From an uncultured Bacteroides sp. (GTDB lineage: Bacteria > Bacteroidota > Bacteroidia > Bacteroidales > Bacteroidaceae): a stretch of DNA of 42,326 nucleotides. Position 1 is the first letter of the stretch. Every line of letters starts with the position of its first letter. Of the stretch, positions 7,647-15,307 are shown piece after piece. The notes under the pieces were generated by a model. That model saw only the letters and a list, made by a program, of their open reading frames with translations, searched no databases and was not told the DNA's origin. The position numbers and the translations under genes were made by a program. Where the stretch lies: assembly GCA_947074295.1 (NCBI GenBank), contig CAMTPC010000014.1, forward strand, positions 1 to 42,326, in the 5' to 3' direction.

Positions 7647-8727
7647 AATCTCTAATATGTTGGTTTAAACTATTTTGTTGGTTCCGAAGAATCTTTATTG
7701 TAATGGGTTGCACATAGATGTGCTGTTTCATACCTTCACTAAGTTCGGGATGGTTTAAGAACCGTGTGCCATCTTTCTCGGTAGTGATAATGATTGCATT
7801 CTTTCTATCCAAAAGCGCGAACTTTTCTTCGATTAGCTCTATGTCTTTTGCGGAGAAATCATGATGATCGTCAAAAATAGCTATTTCTACTCTTTTTGCA
7901 TACTCTTTCATCTTTTTTATGAGTGGTGCAGGTGAGGCTATTCCAGTGACAAGAAGCACTTCTTTGTCTTTCAAAGGAATGGGGGATGTATCAAAATCAC
8001 TTGCCTTCAATGCTATTTCAGGAAAAAGAGGTTTGATAGTTCCATAATCGAACATTGAAAAATATAACTCTTGTTGGGGCAAAAGGTTCAGCTTTTTGGC
8101 AATATTCTCAAAATCTGTTTCTTGAAGAGTTGATGGACACTTGGTCACTACAACCATTTGTGCTCTATGTTTTCCTGTTTTCGACTCGCGTAATCGTCCT
8201 ACTGGTAGCACTGCATCCTCGCTAAAAAGGCGATTATAGTCGGTGAGCAATATATATAAACCTGCTTTGACATAGCGATGCTGGAAGGCATCATCGAGAA
8301 TGACAGCTTCAACCTTTGGGTCATCAAGACGCAAAAGTTCTTCCATCCCCTTACATCTTTTTTCGGCTACTGCTACGCGTATAGCTGGAAACTTCGACTT
8401 GATTTGATAGGGCTCGTCACCGATTGTCAGGGCGTCGCTCAGATGATCGGCTAGTAGATAGCCCTTGGTCTTGCGCTTATAGCCACGGCTTAATACGGCA
8501 ATGGCATATTGATCTTTCAATAAATCGACGATATATTCTGTGTGCGGAGTCTTTCCTGTACCACCAACGGATAGATTGCCTATGCAGATAGCAGGAACAG
8601 AAAAGCTTTTCGATTGCAATATATTGCAATCGAAAAGCTTATTTCGTAGAGCGGTGACTCCATTGTATATCCACGAAAGCGGATAGAGGCACCGATACAG
8701 TTTTACGGTGGGTATGCTCATAGGCAT
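7609..8727 (-). CDS. lpxK: Tetraacyldisaccharide 4'-kinase LpxK
   Basis: 372 residues. LpxK is a membrane-associated kinase that adds the 4'-phosphate to the lipid A disaccharide. The Walker A motif GGTGKT (55-60) sits in the family sequence ICIGNLSVGGTGKTP, and a typical YILLTDYNRLF.ED..LPVGRLRE stretch follows near 150. The start could be the ATG at 8727 or the in-frame ATG two codons later (8721). The gene lies 19 bp after sppA and overlaps punA by 38 bp. A 38-bp perfect palindrome (8603-8640) lies within codons 30-42, just before Walker A. Confidence 0.95.
   Translation of the reverse strand: MPMSIPTVKLYRCLYPLSWIYNGVTALRNKLFDCNILQSKSFSVPAICIGNLSVGGTGKTPHTEYIVDLLKDQYAIAVLSRGYKRKTKGYLLADHLSDALTIGDEPYQIKSKFPAIRVAVAEKRCKGMEELLRLDDPKVEAVILDDAFQHRYVKAGLYILLTDYNRLFSEDAVLPVGRLRESKTGKHRAQMVVVTKCPSTLQETDFENIAKKLNLLPQQELYFSMFDYGTIKPLFPEIALKASDFDTSPIPLKDKEVLLVTGIASPAPLIKKMKEYAKRVEIAIFDDHHDFSAKDIELIEEKFALLDRKNAIIITTEKDGTRFLNHPELSEGMKQHIYVQPITIKILRNQQNSLNQHIRDYVRENQRDCGLS
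8603..8640. repeat. Perfect 38-bp palindrome inside lpxK
   Basis: Bases 8603-8640 read the same on both strands, from an AAGCTTTTCGATTGCA end to its mirror. As RNA this gives a 17-bp stem with an ATAT loop. It encodes lpxK residues 30-42 (K-L-F-D-C-N-I-L-Q-S-K-S-F). No U-tract of terminator length follows. Confidence 0.95.
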
Positions 8728-8746
8728 TTATACATATATTTTCTTT

Positions 8747-10522
8747 TTATTTTATATTCAGCTCAAAAGGCAAACGAGTCTGGATCTGTGAGCGATTTTC
8801 CATATCGTGCAACAGCTTCAAATCATTATAGAAACCACCAAATTGTGATTTTAATATTTCTGATTTAACATAGTTGCCATTGGCTTTGTTGAACAAGCTG
8901 CTCAGAAAATCTTCTTTTGCAGGATATGTGCAAATGGTATAGTTCTCGATATCTGCTTTCTGTACGGCTATATCTAGTGCAGTCTGCACACCACCCAACA
9001 CATCTACTAGTCCTAATTCCAAGGCCATTTCGCCAGTCCATACACGACCCTCGGCAATTTTTTCGATTGCCTCAGTTGACATATTACGGCCTTCAGCGCA
9101 GCGATCAACAAAAAGTCCATAGATACGATTCACATACGACTGCATCAGATTCTTTTCGCCATGGTTGAGAGGTCTCATCATTACGCCAAAATCGGCATAT
9201 TCATTGGTTTTCACCACATCCATGCTAAGACCCAATTTATTGGTCAATCCTTCGATATTGGGGATCAATCCAAATACACCAATCGAACCAGTAAGTGTGG
9301 TAGGCTCGGCAACAATCGTATCGGCAATACAAGAAATATAATAACCACCCGATGCTGCATAATCAGACATAGAAACAATTACAGGCTTTTCGCTCTTTAG
9401 CTCCTTTACAGCATGCCAGATTTGCTCTGATGCAAAAGCGCTACCTCCAGGCGAGTTGACACGAAGCACTACAGCTTTCACGTTTTCATCTTCCTTGAGC
9501 TTTTTCAAGTCGCGAATAACTTTTGTACCAACAATACATTGTTCAGATGAAGATGATTCTTGGTCAACAATTTCTCCTACCGCATAATATACAGCAACAA
9601 TGTTGCCACTCTTGTCTTTTGGCACATTCTTTTTTACATTTTTCATATCTCCTATACTTAGGATAGGCATACGTGCATCTTTGTCAAGACCAATAGAAGA
9701 TTTTAGATAATTGCGTACATCATTTTGATAGATCAGCGTATCAATCATGCCACTTTGTATGCTGAAATCGGCAGGATGGAACATCATCATCTTGTCAGCA
9801 AGTAGGTTTAGTGAATCCTTTGATATGTTGCGTGAAGCAGAAACTTCAGTGATCAATTGATTCCAGATAGAGCCAATGTATTCTGTAATTTGCTCGCGGT
9901 TAGCTGGGCTCATTTCATTGCTGATGAATGGTTCGACCGCAGATTTGTATGTACCAACCTTGAATACTTGCATATCGATGCCAAGTTTGTCGAGCAATCC
10001 TTTATAGAATAATGGGGTTGCTGCAATACCATGCCACGTTAACATTCCTTGAGGATTGAGTAACACCTTGTCTGCAACGGATGCGAGATAATACATGCCC
10101 TGTGTATAGTTATCGGAATAGGCAATGACAGGTTTGCCGCTTTCTTTAAAAGTGATCAGCTCATTGCGAATAGCCTGTAAACTGGCGTAGCTAGCTGAAA
10201 ATTGGCGTGCATTGATGTAGATGGCTTTGATATCATCATTCTCTTTTGCTTTTTTGATGGATGCTACTATATCATCCAATCCAAAAACTTCCGCATCTGA
10301 ACTGATAAGTCCTGCAAGCATCGTGCTTAGATCGTCTTGGGTGCGTTCCACTAAAGTACCATTGAGGTTCAACATCATCACCGTATTCTTTCGAACTATA
10401 GTTTCGGTATCCGAAGATGAAACTATGGAGAAGATGGTAATGATACTAATGATAAAGATAACAATTCCCGTGAGAATCAATCCTGTAATAGTAGCGAGAG
10501 TAAATTTAAAGAATTCTTTCAT
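8747..10522 (-). CDS. sppA: Signal peptide peptidase SppA, 67K type
   Basis: 591 residues with one N-terminal membrane anchor (about 8-34) and two tandem S49 protease domains, the layout of E. coli SppA (618). By family logic the dyad is Lys193 in GTYKSAVEPF of the first domain and Ser391 in SDYAASGGYY of the second. VNSPGGSAFAS (355-365) and TGSIGVFG (411-418) are S49 signatures. SppA digests leftover signal peptides in the inner membrane. It is the first gene of the sppA-lpxK-punA-thiL set, with a consensus promoter at 10561-10591. Confidence 0.95.
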   Translation of the reverse strand: MKEFFKFTLATITGLILTGIVIFIISIITIFSIVSSSDTETIVRKNTVMMLNLNGTLVERTQDDLSTMLAGLISSDAEVFGLDDIVASIKKAKENDDIKAIYINARQFSASYASLQAIRNELITFKESGKPVIAYSDNYTQGMYYLASVADKVLLNPQGMLTWHGIAATPLFYKGLLDKLGIDMQVFKVGTYKSAVEPFISNEMSPANREQITEYIGSIWNQLITEVSASRNISKDSLNLLADKMMMFHPADFSIQSGMIDTLIYQNDVRNYLKSSIGLDKDARMPILSIGDMKNVKKNVPKDKSGNIVAVYYAVGEIVDQESSSSEQCIVGTKVIRDLKKLKEDENVKAVVLRVNSPGGSAFASEQIWHAVKELKSEKPVIVSMSDYAASGGYYISCIADTIVAEPTTLTGSIGVFGLIPNIEGLTNKLGLSMDVVKTNEYADFGVMMRPLNHGEKNLMQSYVNRIYGLFVDRCAEGRNMSTEAIEKIAEGRVWTGEMALELGLVDVLGGVQTALDIAVQKADIENYTICTYPAKEDFLSSLFNKANGNYVKSEILKSQFGGFYNDLKLLHDMENRSQIQTRLPFELNIK

Positions 10523-10560
10523 ATTTGATTTATAATTTGTGTTGACCTTTATTTCGCCAA

Positions 10561-10591
10561 CAAAGATAAAAATTGATGTTTATTTTCACAA
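10561..10591 (-). promoter_or_regulatory. Probable promoter of sppA operon
   Basis: On the minus strand TTG (complement of 10589-10591) is followed after 20 bases by TATCTTTG (complement of 10561-10568), a full match to the Bacteroidetes -7 element TAnnTTTG. It lies 39 bp upstream of the sppA ATG. Confidence 0.65.
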
Positions 10592-10820
10592 TTAGACGGA
10601 CTTATATTTAAATAATCACACTTATAGACTCTTTTTCGTCATAGTTTTTAATAAATTGTCTTTAAGTCGTTGAAATATAGATGATTAGTGTAGATGCTGG
10701 TTTTGATTCTTAACATATCTAGTAGGTAGGGCTGTTCACTCCGGTGATTAAGGCTACTCACCTTGCTGGTCGAGGCTGAAGATTAAAGCTTTTATAGCTT
10801 GATTGCTTGTCAGGTCTCCT
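10592..10820. other. Non-coding left flank of the transposase remnant
   Basis: No open frame or RNA gene is seen. Bases 10752-10768 match 16 of 17 positions of the arm of the inverted repeat at 28685-28701. The stretch probably includes the decayed left end of the ISAon1-type element, but I cannot define a terminal repeat or target duplication. Confidence 0.4.
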
Positions 10821-11520
10821 TTGCCTTTTAATGGGCTATTTGGATATTGTAAAATGCGACAAGAGCGATAATCAATTCGAAATTAAGCATGATGGGAGAA
10901 AGGCTAATTACGGGACGGTAAGCACAGTTGTTACGTAATCTCACATGTTTATACCGTTTGTTATAGGATCCAAGACTTCTTGCAAAGGAGGAATGCCTCC
11001 TATCAGCATGTACGCAAGTGTAAATGGCTTAAAAAACGATTGGCAGAGCGTTTAGTCGTAAAAGGTAGATTTCTTGCGTTGCATCCTGTAACGGCGGCTG
11101 TAGCTTAAATGCGAATCCGTCTAAGATGGTAAATATTTGATGTAAAGGATAAGAAAATAAAGGGTGTCGACCAGGGAGAAGAGAGGCTAAAAGTAAGCAC
11201 ATAATATTGAAGAACGAATCAAAATGAAATAGGCGGCCGGTTGATAGGCTGGCAATCCTGTTTAAACAGTTCTCGTCATTTGGAAAGGCTTATGCGCTAT
11301 CGATTAGGCTTGCAGAAATATTCAATAGAATAATAAGGTTCAATGTCGATAGGCTGTAGCTGGCGCAATGTTACAATGATATAGAGAAATTTGGCGAATG
11401 GGACTCCTATAAGGTTCTAGAAACTTTTGAGAATCACTAAATCGCCATTATCAATTATTTTGAGAAAAGATACAGAAATGTATCGGCAAAACTTTTTAAG
11501 GCAAAATAAAAGAGTTTAGA
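10821..11520 (+). pseudogene. Decayed ISAon1/ISL3-family transposase
   Basis: No frame is open, but joining three plus-strand frames gives a recognisable transposase. From 10821 the frame reads LPFNGLF, then YLDIVKCDKSDNQFEIKHDG (from 10837), like the separate N-terminal protein of ISAon1 elements. From 11025 it reads KKRLAERLVVKGRFLALHPV and, after a stop, MRIRLRW, matching the family's DRFHVQKLALEAL..MRIK.RW region. From 11162 a long frame gives LFKQFSSFGKAYALSIRLAE, DIEKFGEWDSYKVLETFENH and INYFEKRYRNVSAKLFKAK, equal to the C-terminal INYFDNRSTNASAESFNAKIK region. Stops interrupt at 11106, 11225, 11357, 11438 and 11507. There are at least two frame changes and probably an internal deletion near 10933-11020. 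The C-terminal end and terminal repeats are not clear. It is an old, inactive copy. Confidence 0.8.
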
Positions 11521-11523
11521 GCA

Positions 11524-11562
11524 TAAATAAGAGGGGAGGGGACATAGCTTGCCTCTTATTTA
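11524..11562. repeat. 11-bp inverted repeat after the transposase remnant
   Basis: TAAATAAGAGG (11524-11534) is repeated in inverted form as CCTCTTATTTA (11552-11562) with a 17-base spacer. No U-tract follows, so it is a poor intrinsic terminator. Downstream, an 8-base direct repeat TATGATCC occurs at 11611 and 11640. Both may belong to the right flank of the dead element; nothing else is seen between 11563 and 11670. Confidence 0.5.
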
Positions 11563-11670
11563 GATTATCCAAAATTTATGCTTGATGTTTGTAATCCCTC
11601 AGGATTTCGGTATGATCCATGGTTTATCGGGTGAGTCAGTATGATCCCAATGAAGTATTTATAGGATATA

Positions 11671-11703
11671 AAAAAAAGAGAACCTGTAAACAGATTCTCT
11701 TTC
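11671..11703 (-). terminator. Terminator of the tRNA-Tyr/tRNA-Gly transcript
   Basis: On the minus strand a 10-bp stem (one G-U pair; 11691-11700 with 11677-11686), loop TTTA, is followed by seven T residues (complement of 11671-11677, which overlaps the stem's last base). It starts 8 bp beyond the tRNA-Gly 3' end. Confidence 0.85.
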
Positions 11704-11707
11704 TAAG

Positions 11708-11780
11708 AGCGGAAGACGGGGCTCAAACCCGCGACCCTCAGCTTGGAAGGCTAATGCTCTATCAACTGAGCTACTTCCGC
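11708..11780 (-). tRNA. tRNA-Gly (TCC)
   Basis: A 73-nt cloverleaf: acceptor GCGGAAG/CTTCCGC, D-arm GCTC-AGTTGATA-GAGC, anticodon arm TTAGC-CTTCCAA-GCTGA with anticodon TCC, T-arm GCGGG-TTTGAGC-CCCGT (last pair G-T). Discriminator T; CCA not encoded. It is 8 bp downstream of tRNA-Tyr and shares its transcript. Confidence 0.95.
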
Positions 11781-11788
11781 AAATTTTG

Positions 11789-11871
11789 TGGGCAAAGATG
11801 GATTCGAACCACCGAAGTCGAAAGACAGCAGATTTACAGTCTGCCCCATTTGGCCACTCTGGTATTTGCCC
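11789..11871 (-). tRNA. tRNA-Tyr (GTA)
   Basis: An 83-nt class II tRNA with acceptor GGGCAAA/TTTGCCC, anticodon arm CAGA-CTGTAAA-TCTG with anticodon GTA, a long variable arm, and a T-arm with loop TTCGAAT. Discriminator A; CCA not encoded. It is first in the tRNA-Tyr/tRNA-Gly unit. Confidence 0.95.
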
Positions 11872-11909
11872 TTTTCGCTTTTGAGATACTGTGTTTCTCA
11901 ATTGCGATG

Positions 11910-11940
11910 CAAAGATACGACTATTTATTTAAACTCCAAA
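11910..11940 (-). promoter_or_regulatory. Promoter of the tRNA-Tyr/tRNA-Gly unit
   Basis: On the minus strand TTTG (complement of 11937-11940), 19 bases, then TATCTTTG (complement of 11910-11917): an exact Bacteroidetes consensus, at the same spacing as the tRNA-Phe promoter. The -33 element lies inside the last codons of ribH, whose stop is at 11921. Confidence 0.8.
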
Positions 11941-12415
11941 TAAAATCGATCATTTTTATTGCAGAAATTGCACATTCGTCACCTTTGTTACCTAGCTTAC
12001 CACCGGCTCTATCCTCTGCTTGCTCCAGATTATTGGTGGTAATTAATCCGTAAATCACTGGGACATCGCCAGTTACATTTAATTGGGTGATGCCTTGAGT
12101 TACTCCCATACATACATAATCAAAATGTGGTGTATCACCTTTAATTACGCAGCCAATTGCGATAATTGCATCGACATCGCAATTTTCTATCATTTGATTT
12201 GCTGCAAAAGTTAGTTCGAAACTACCAGGTACATATCTGACCAAAATGTTTTCAGGTTTTGCACCATGGCGTTTCAATGTATCTTCTGCACCTTGACGCA
12301 AAGCGTCTGTAATGTTATCGTTCCATTCTGAAACGACGATACCAAATTTCATTCCTTCTGCGTTAGGAATAGAATTAAAGTCATACTCGGATAAGTTATG
12401 ATTAACTGTTGCCAT
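11921..12415 (-). CDS. ribH: 6,7-dimethyl-8-ribityllumazine synthase RibH
   Basis: 164 residues, typical for lumazine synthase, which condenses the ribityl-aminouracil and dihydroxybutanone phosphate precursors in riboflavin synthesis and forms an icosahedral or pentameric shell. The Trp-containing substrate site VVSEWND (27-33), the VPGSFEL motif (62-68), and GDTPHFDYV with the catalytic His97 are all present. It lies downstream of the TPR gene but is separated from it by a terminator, so it likely has its own promoter in the 54 AT-rich bases upstream, where I see no clear consensus. Confidence 0.97.
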   Translation of the reverse strand: MATVNHNLSEYDFNSIPNAEGMKFGIVVSEWNDNITDALRQGAEDTLKRHGAKPENILVRYVPGSFELTFAANQMIENCDVDAIIAIGCVIKGDTPHFDYVCMGVTQGITQLNVTGDVPVIYGLITTNNLEQAEDRAGGKLGNKGDECAISAIKMIDFIWSLNK

Positions 12416-12469
12416 AAATGAGATATTTATATATTATAATATATGTATGAATGATGAAAGCAAAAGAAA

Positions 12470-12515
12470 AGGGCGAAAACGATACTGTTCATTTAGAACA
12501 GAACATTTTCGCCCT
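12470..12515 (-). terminator. Terminator of the TPR gene, two-tier hairpin
   Basis: Outer arms AGGGCGAAAA (12470-12479) and TTTTCGCCCT (12506-12515) pair perfectly. An inner CTGTTC/GAACAG stem (12485-12490, 12496-12501) stacks inside. On the minus strand a T-rich tract TTTTCTTTTGC follows. It lies 20 bp beyond the TPR stop. Confidence 0.85.
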
Positions 12516-12535
12516 CTCTTATGATTTCATATTTA

Positions 12536-13207
12536 TTATTTTTTCAGTAATGAAGCTTGTTCGATGTATTTTTCGATGTTCATTGCCTGATAAGATTGGA
12601 AATATTTATTTTTAATAGTAGTATATGCTTTGATAGCATCATTGTATTTGCCAAGCTTAACATAAATTTCACCAGCCTGTTGCAAGTAGATTGGGCTAAG
12701 TGTGTTGCTGTCCGATCGGTCGGCTGCTTTTACTAGAGTAGCAGCAGCTTTGTCAAGTTGACCTAGTTGAGCATAGCAGTTACCTGCAGCACCAAGAATA
12801 GCCGCACTTACCATTTTTTCGCTGCTTTTGAAGCTGTCTAGATAAGAAATAGCTTTGTTGTAATCACCAAGTTGGGCATAGCAAATACCAGCGTACGCTT
12901 TTGCTAGGTTAGCTGCTTTGGTACCGCTGTATTGATCGATAACGTTTAGGAAACCTACTGTGCCAAGACTGTCGCCGTTGAGCGCTTGTGCAAAGTTGTT
13001 TTGCATGAACAGGTCTTCACCTCCGAAAAGTGCAGCTTGTGCTTTGGTTTCGCGGGGCGATTTATATACATTATTGTATACGATTATACCTGCAATGATA
13101 ATGATTATCGCTATAACAGAAGCGAGAATAGATTTTTTGTTTTTAATAATGAATGTTTCCGATTGTGTCAATGCATCTTCCACATTGGTGTGTTTTTGTT
13201 CTGCCAT
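12536..13207 (-). CDS. Membrane-anchored tetratricopeptide repeat protein (YfgM-like layout)
   Basis: 223 residues: a short cytoplasmic N-terminus, one very hydrophobic membrane segment (about 27-45), then TPR units over about 75-215. Recognisable helices include AKAYAGICYAQLGDYNKAIS, LGAAGNCYAQLGQLDKAAAT and YLQQAGEIYVKLGKYNDAIK. This layout resembles YfgM, an inner-membrane TPR protein that works with SecYEG and PpiD, but the sequence alone does not prove that role. It probably displays a protein-binding TPR domain in the periplasm. It is transcribed alone, diverging from recF, and ends in the terminator at 12470-12515. Confidence 0.85.
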   Translation of the reverse strand: MAEQKHTNVEDALTQSETFIIKNKKSILASVIAIIIIIAGIIVYNNVYKSPRETKAQAALFGGEDLFMQNNFAQALNGDSLGTVGFLNVIDQYSGTKAANLAKAYAGICYAQLGDYNKAISYLDSFKSSEKMVSAAILGAAGNCYAQLGQLDKAAATLVKAADRSDSNTLSPIYLQQAGEIYVKLGKYNDAIKAYTTIKNKYFQSYQAMNIEKYIEQASLLKK

Positions 13208-13255
13208 TTCTATAGAATTATTTTTGTTATTATTCAGATTTTACATTTTGAATCG

Positions 13256-13263
13256 CAAAAGTA
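13256..13263 (-). promoter_or_regulatory. -7 element of the TPR gene
   Basis: Complement reads TACTTTTG, an exact TAnnTTTG match, 48 bp upstream of the TPR start. A TTG (complement of 13281-13283) lies 17 bases further upstream, slightly short for a -33 element. Confidence 0.5.
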
Positions 13264-13337
13264 GTTTTTTTATAGCTATTCAAGAAATTTGTAACCATCT
13301 TTTTTTGTTTCAAGACTCTAAACTGCAAATAACTTAC

Positions 13338-13345
13338 TAATTTTG
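13338..13345 (+). promoter_or_regulatory. -7 element of recF
   Basis: TAATTTTG matches TAnnTTTG and lies 21 bp before the recF ATG. No well-spaced -33 TTTG is present; the nearest is 30 bases upstream. Confidence 0.45.
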
Positions 13346-13366
13346 CCCACACTTAGATAATAGAGT

Positions 13367-14482
13367 ATGCTTTTAAATCAATTGTCAATATTAAATTATA
13401 AGAATATACGTCAGGCTGATCTGAATTTCTCCTCCAAGCTAAACTGTTTGTTTGGTTTGAATGGGATGGGTAAAACCAATCTGCTAGACGCCATTTATTT
13501 TCTATCATTTTGCAAGAGTGCGTTTAATCCTATTGATTCTCAGAACATCATGCATGATGAAGACTTCTTCATGATACAAGGTCAGTATGCACTTGCTGAT
13601 GACGTTCATGAGGAAATTTACTGCGGTTTAAAACGAAAAAGCAAAAAGCGTTTTAAGCGTAATAAAAAGGAATATACTCGCCTGTCTGATCATATCGGCT
13701 TTTTGCCTCTAGTGCTCGTTTCACCCGCAGATTCAGAACTGATAAGTGGTGGTAGCGAAGAAAGACGCCGCTTTATGGATATGGTGATCTCGCAATATGA
13801 TAAGACTTATCTTGATGCATTGATACGTTACAATAAAGCGCTGCAACAACGCAATACATTATTGAAGGCAGATCAACCCGCTGATGAAGCGCTCATAGCT
13901 GTGTTAGAAGAAATGATGGGGCAGACAGGGGAAGTGATCTTTCGTAAACGTGAGGATTTTATCGCTCGATTTATTCCGCTCTTCCAATCTTTTTATTCTA
14001 TTATATCGAATGATAAAGAAAAGGTGGGTTTACATTATGAATCTCATGCCCGGGATAATAACTTGACAGAGGTTATAAAGCTTAGTAGACAGCGTGATAT
14101 GATTATGGGCTATTCGCTCAGAGGAATTCATAAGGATGATTTGGTGATGTCGTTAGGGGATTTCTTGATAAAACGTGAAGGATCTCAAGGGCAGAATAAG
14201 ACATATTTAATAGCTTTAAAATTGGCACAATTTGTGTTTTTGAAGGAAAATGCAAAGATAACGCCCATACTTCTGCTTGATGATATCTTTGATAAATTGG
14301 ATGCACAACGTGTAGAACAGATTGTGAAACTGGTAGGCGGCGATGATTTCGGGCAGATATTTATTACAGATACCAATAGTGCCAACCTCGATGCTATGTT
14401 GCACCGTATAGGTAGCGATTATAAAATCTTTCGTGTAAATGGGGGAGAGATTCAAGAAGTAGAAACGCCACAAAATATATGA
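13367..14482 (+). CDS. recF: DNA replication and repair protein RecF
   Basis: 371 residues, the usual RecF length. RecF is an SMC-like ATPase that helps load RecA at gapped DNA. Walker A is GLNGMGKT (30-37) in a LNCLFGLNGMGKTNLLDAI context, the ABC-type signature region lies near EGSQGQNKTYLIALKLAQF, and Walker B/D-loop is ILLLDDIFDKLD near residues 300-311. It lies away from dnaA/dnaN, as is common in Bacteroidetes. Its stop codon overlaps the start of the DUF721 gene by 4 bp (ATGA), suggesting translational coupling. Confidence 0.97.
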   Translation: MLLNQLSILNYKNIRQADLNFSSKLNCLFGLNGMGKTNLLDAIYFLSFCKSAFNPIDSQNIMHDEDFFMIQGQYALADDVHEEIYCGLKRKSKKRFKRNKKEYTRLSDHIGFLPLVLVSPADSELISGGSEERRRFMDMVISQYDKTYLDALIRYNKALQQRNTLLKADQPADEALIAVLEEMMGQTGEVIFRKREDFIARFIPLFQSFYSIISNDKEKVGLHYESHARDNNLTEVIKLSRQRDMIMGYSLRGIHKDDLVMSLGDFLIKREGSQGQNKTYLIALKLAQFVFLKENAKITPILLLDDIFDKLDAQRVEQIVKLVGGDDFGQIFITDTNSANLDAMLHRIGSDYKIFRVNGGEIQEVETPQNI

Positions 14483-14769
14483 GAAGAAATAAAGCTGAAT
14501 CAATAGGAAAGCTTCTCCAGGATTATCTTCGTCGAGAATCTTTGGACTCGCCGCTTAATGAGCAACGTTTAATAAGTGCTTGGCCCGAAGTGATAGGTGA
14601 AGCAATGGCTGCTTATACTAGTAATCTGTATATCCGTAATCAGACACTCTATGTACATCTGACTTCAGCCGTCTTGAGGCAAGAACTAATGATGGGGCGC
14701 GATCTGCTGGTTAAGAGTCTTAACAATAAAGTCGGGGCTACCGTTATTGTTAATATCATTTTTCGTTGA
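14479..14769 (+). CDS. DUF721 / DciA-like protein
   Basis: A 96-residue basic protein of the DUF721 family. The core SAWPEVIGEAMAAYTSNLYIRNQTLYVHLTSAVLRQELM contains the W-P-V-G and L.V...S....EL pattern of this family. DciA, a DUF721 protein, is a loader or operator of the replicative helicase DnaB in many bacteria lacking DnaC. This version has only the KH-like core with no long tail, so a helicase role is inferred. It overlaps recF by 4 bp and its stop lies 7 bp from the stop of the convergent 5-FCL gene, with no terminator between. Confidence 0.88.
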   Translation: MRRNKAESIGKLLQDYLRRESLDSPLNEQRLISAWPEVIGEAMAAYTSNLYIRNQTLYVHLTSAVLRQELMMGRDLLVKSLNNKVGATVIVNIIFR

Positions 14770-14776
14770 AACATAT

Positions 14777-15307
14777 TCAATATATTATTTCATCCATTTT
14801 CATGTCTAAGGGTTCGGTAGGAATGGTTGCATAAAGTTGGAAGGGAAAACATAATCCAATTTTATAACAACCCAGCATGGGTAAAAGGCGATCATAATAA
14901 CCCTTACCTCTTCCTAGACGATTGCCCGCTTTATCAAAGCCTACACCAGGAATGATAGCTAAATCAATCTTGGTATAATCGGTATATTCCCCATAATCAG
15001 GTTCTAAGATATTAAAAGCTCCTACTTTTAACTGATCTTTTCCTCGATATAATCTAAGCTCTAATTCATCACCCACTACAACTGGTAGTATGATCTGTTT
15101 TTGCTTATACCATTTTTCTATAAATTCGTGTGTGTATACTTCATCTGGCAAAGAATAGTATAATAAAATGGTATATGCATTTTGGAATTGCGGATGTGCT
15201 TCTAATCTATTTAAGGCTTCTTGTGAAAGTCTATAAAGCGAAGAGACACAGAAAGATTTCTTTTTCTGTGCCACTTCTATGCGTAATTTTTGTTTTAATT
15301 CTTTCAT
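14777..15307 (-). CDS. 5-formyltetrahydrofolate cyclo-ligase
   Basis: 176 residues. The enzyme turns 5-formyl-THF into methenyl-THF using ATP, recovering stored folate. The N-terminal basic region (KKKSF) and ILLYYSLPDEV, the substrate segment around ILPVV, and the signature IPGVGFDKAGNRLGRGKGYYDRLL (about 120-143) are clear. Its ATG overlaps the ctpA stop by 4 bp, so translation is probably coupled with the protease gene. It is the last gene of a five-gene run. Confidence 0.95.
   Translation of the reverse strand: MKELKQKLRIEVAQKKKSFCVSSLYRLSQEALNRLEAHPQFQNAYTILLYYSLPDEVYTHEFIEKWYKQKQIILPVVVGDELELRLYRGKDQLKVGAFNILEPDYGEYTDYTKIDLAIIPGVGFDKAGNRLGRGKGYYDRLLPMLGCYKIGLCFPFQLYATIPTEPLDMKMDEIIY

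Noticed and set aside
11619..12053. A plus-strand frame of 144 codons over the tRNA genes
   Set aside because: It runs through both tRNA genes and ribH in antisense, so it is a shadow frame.
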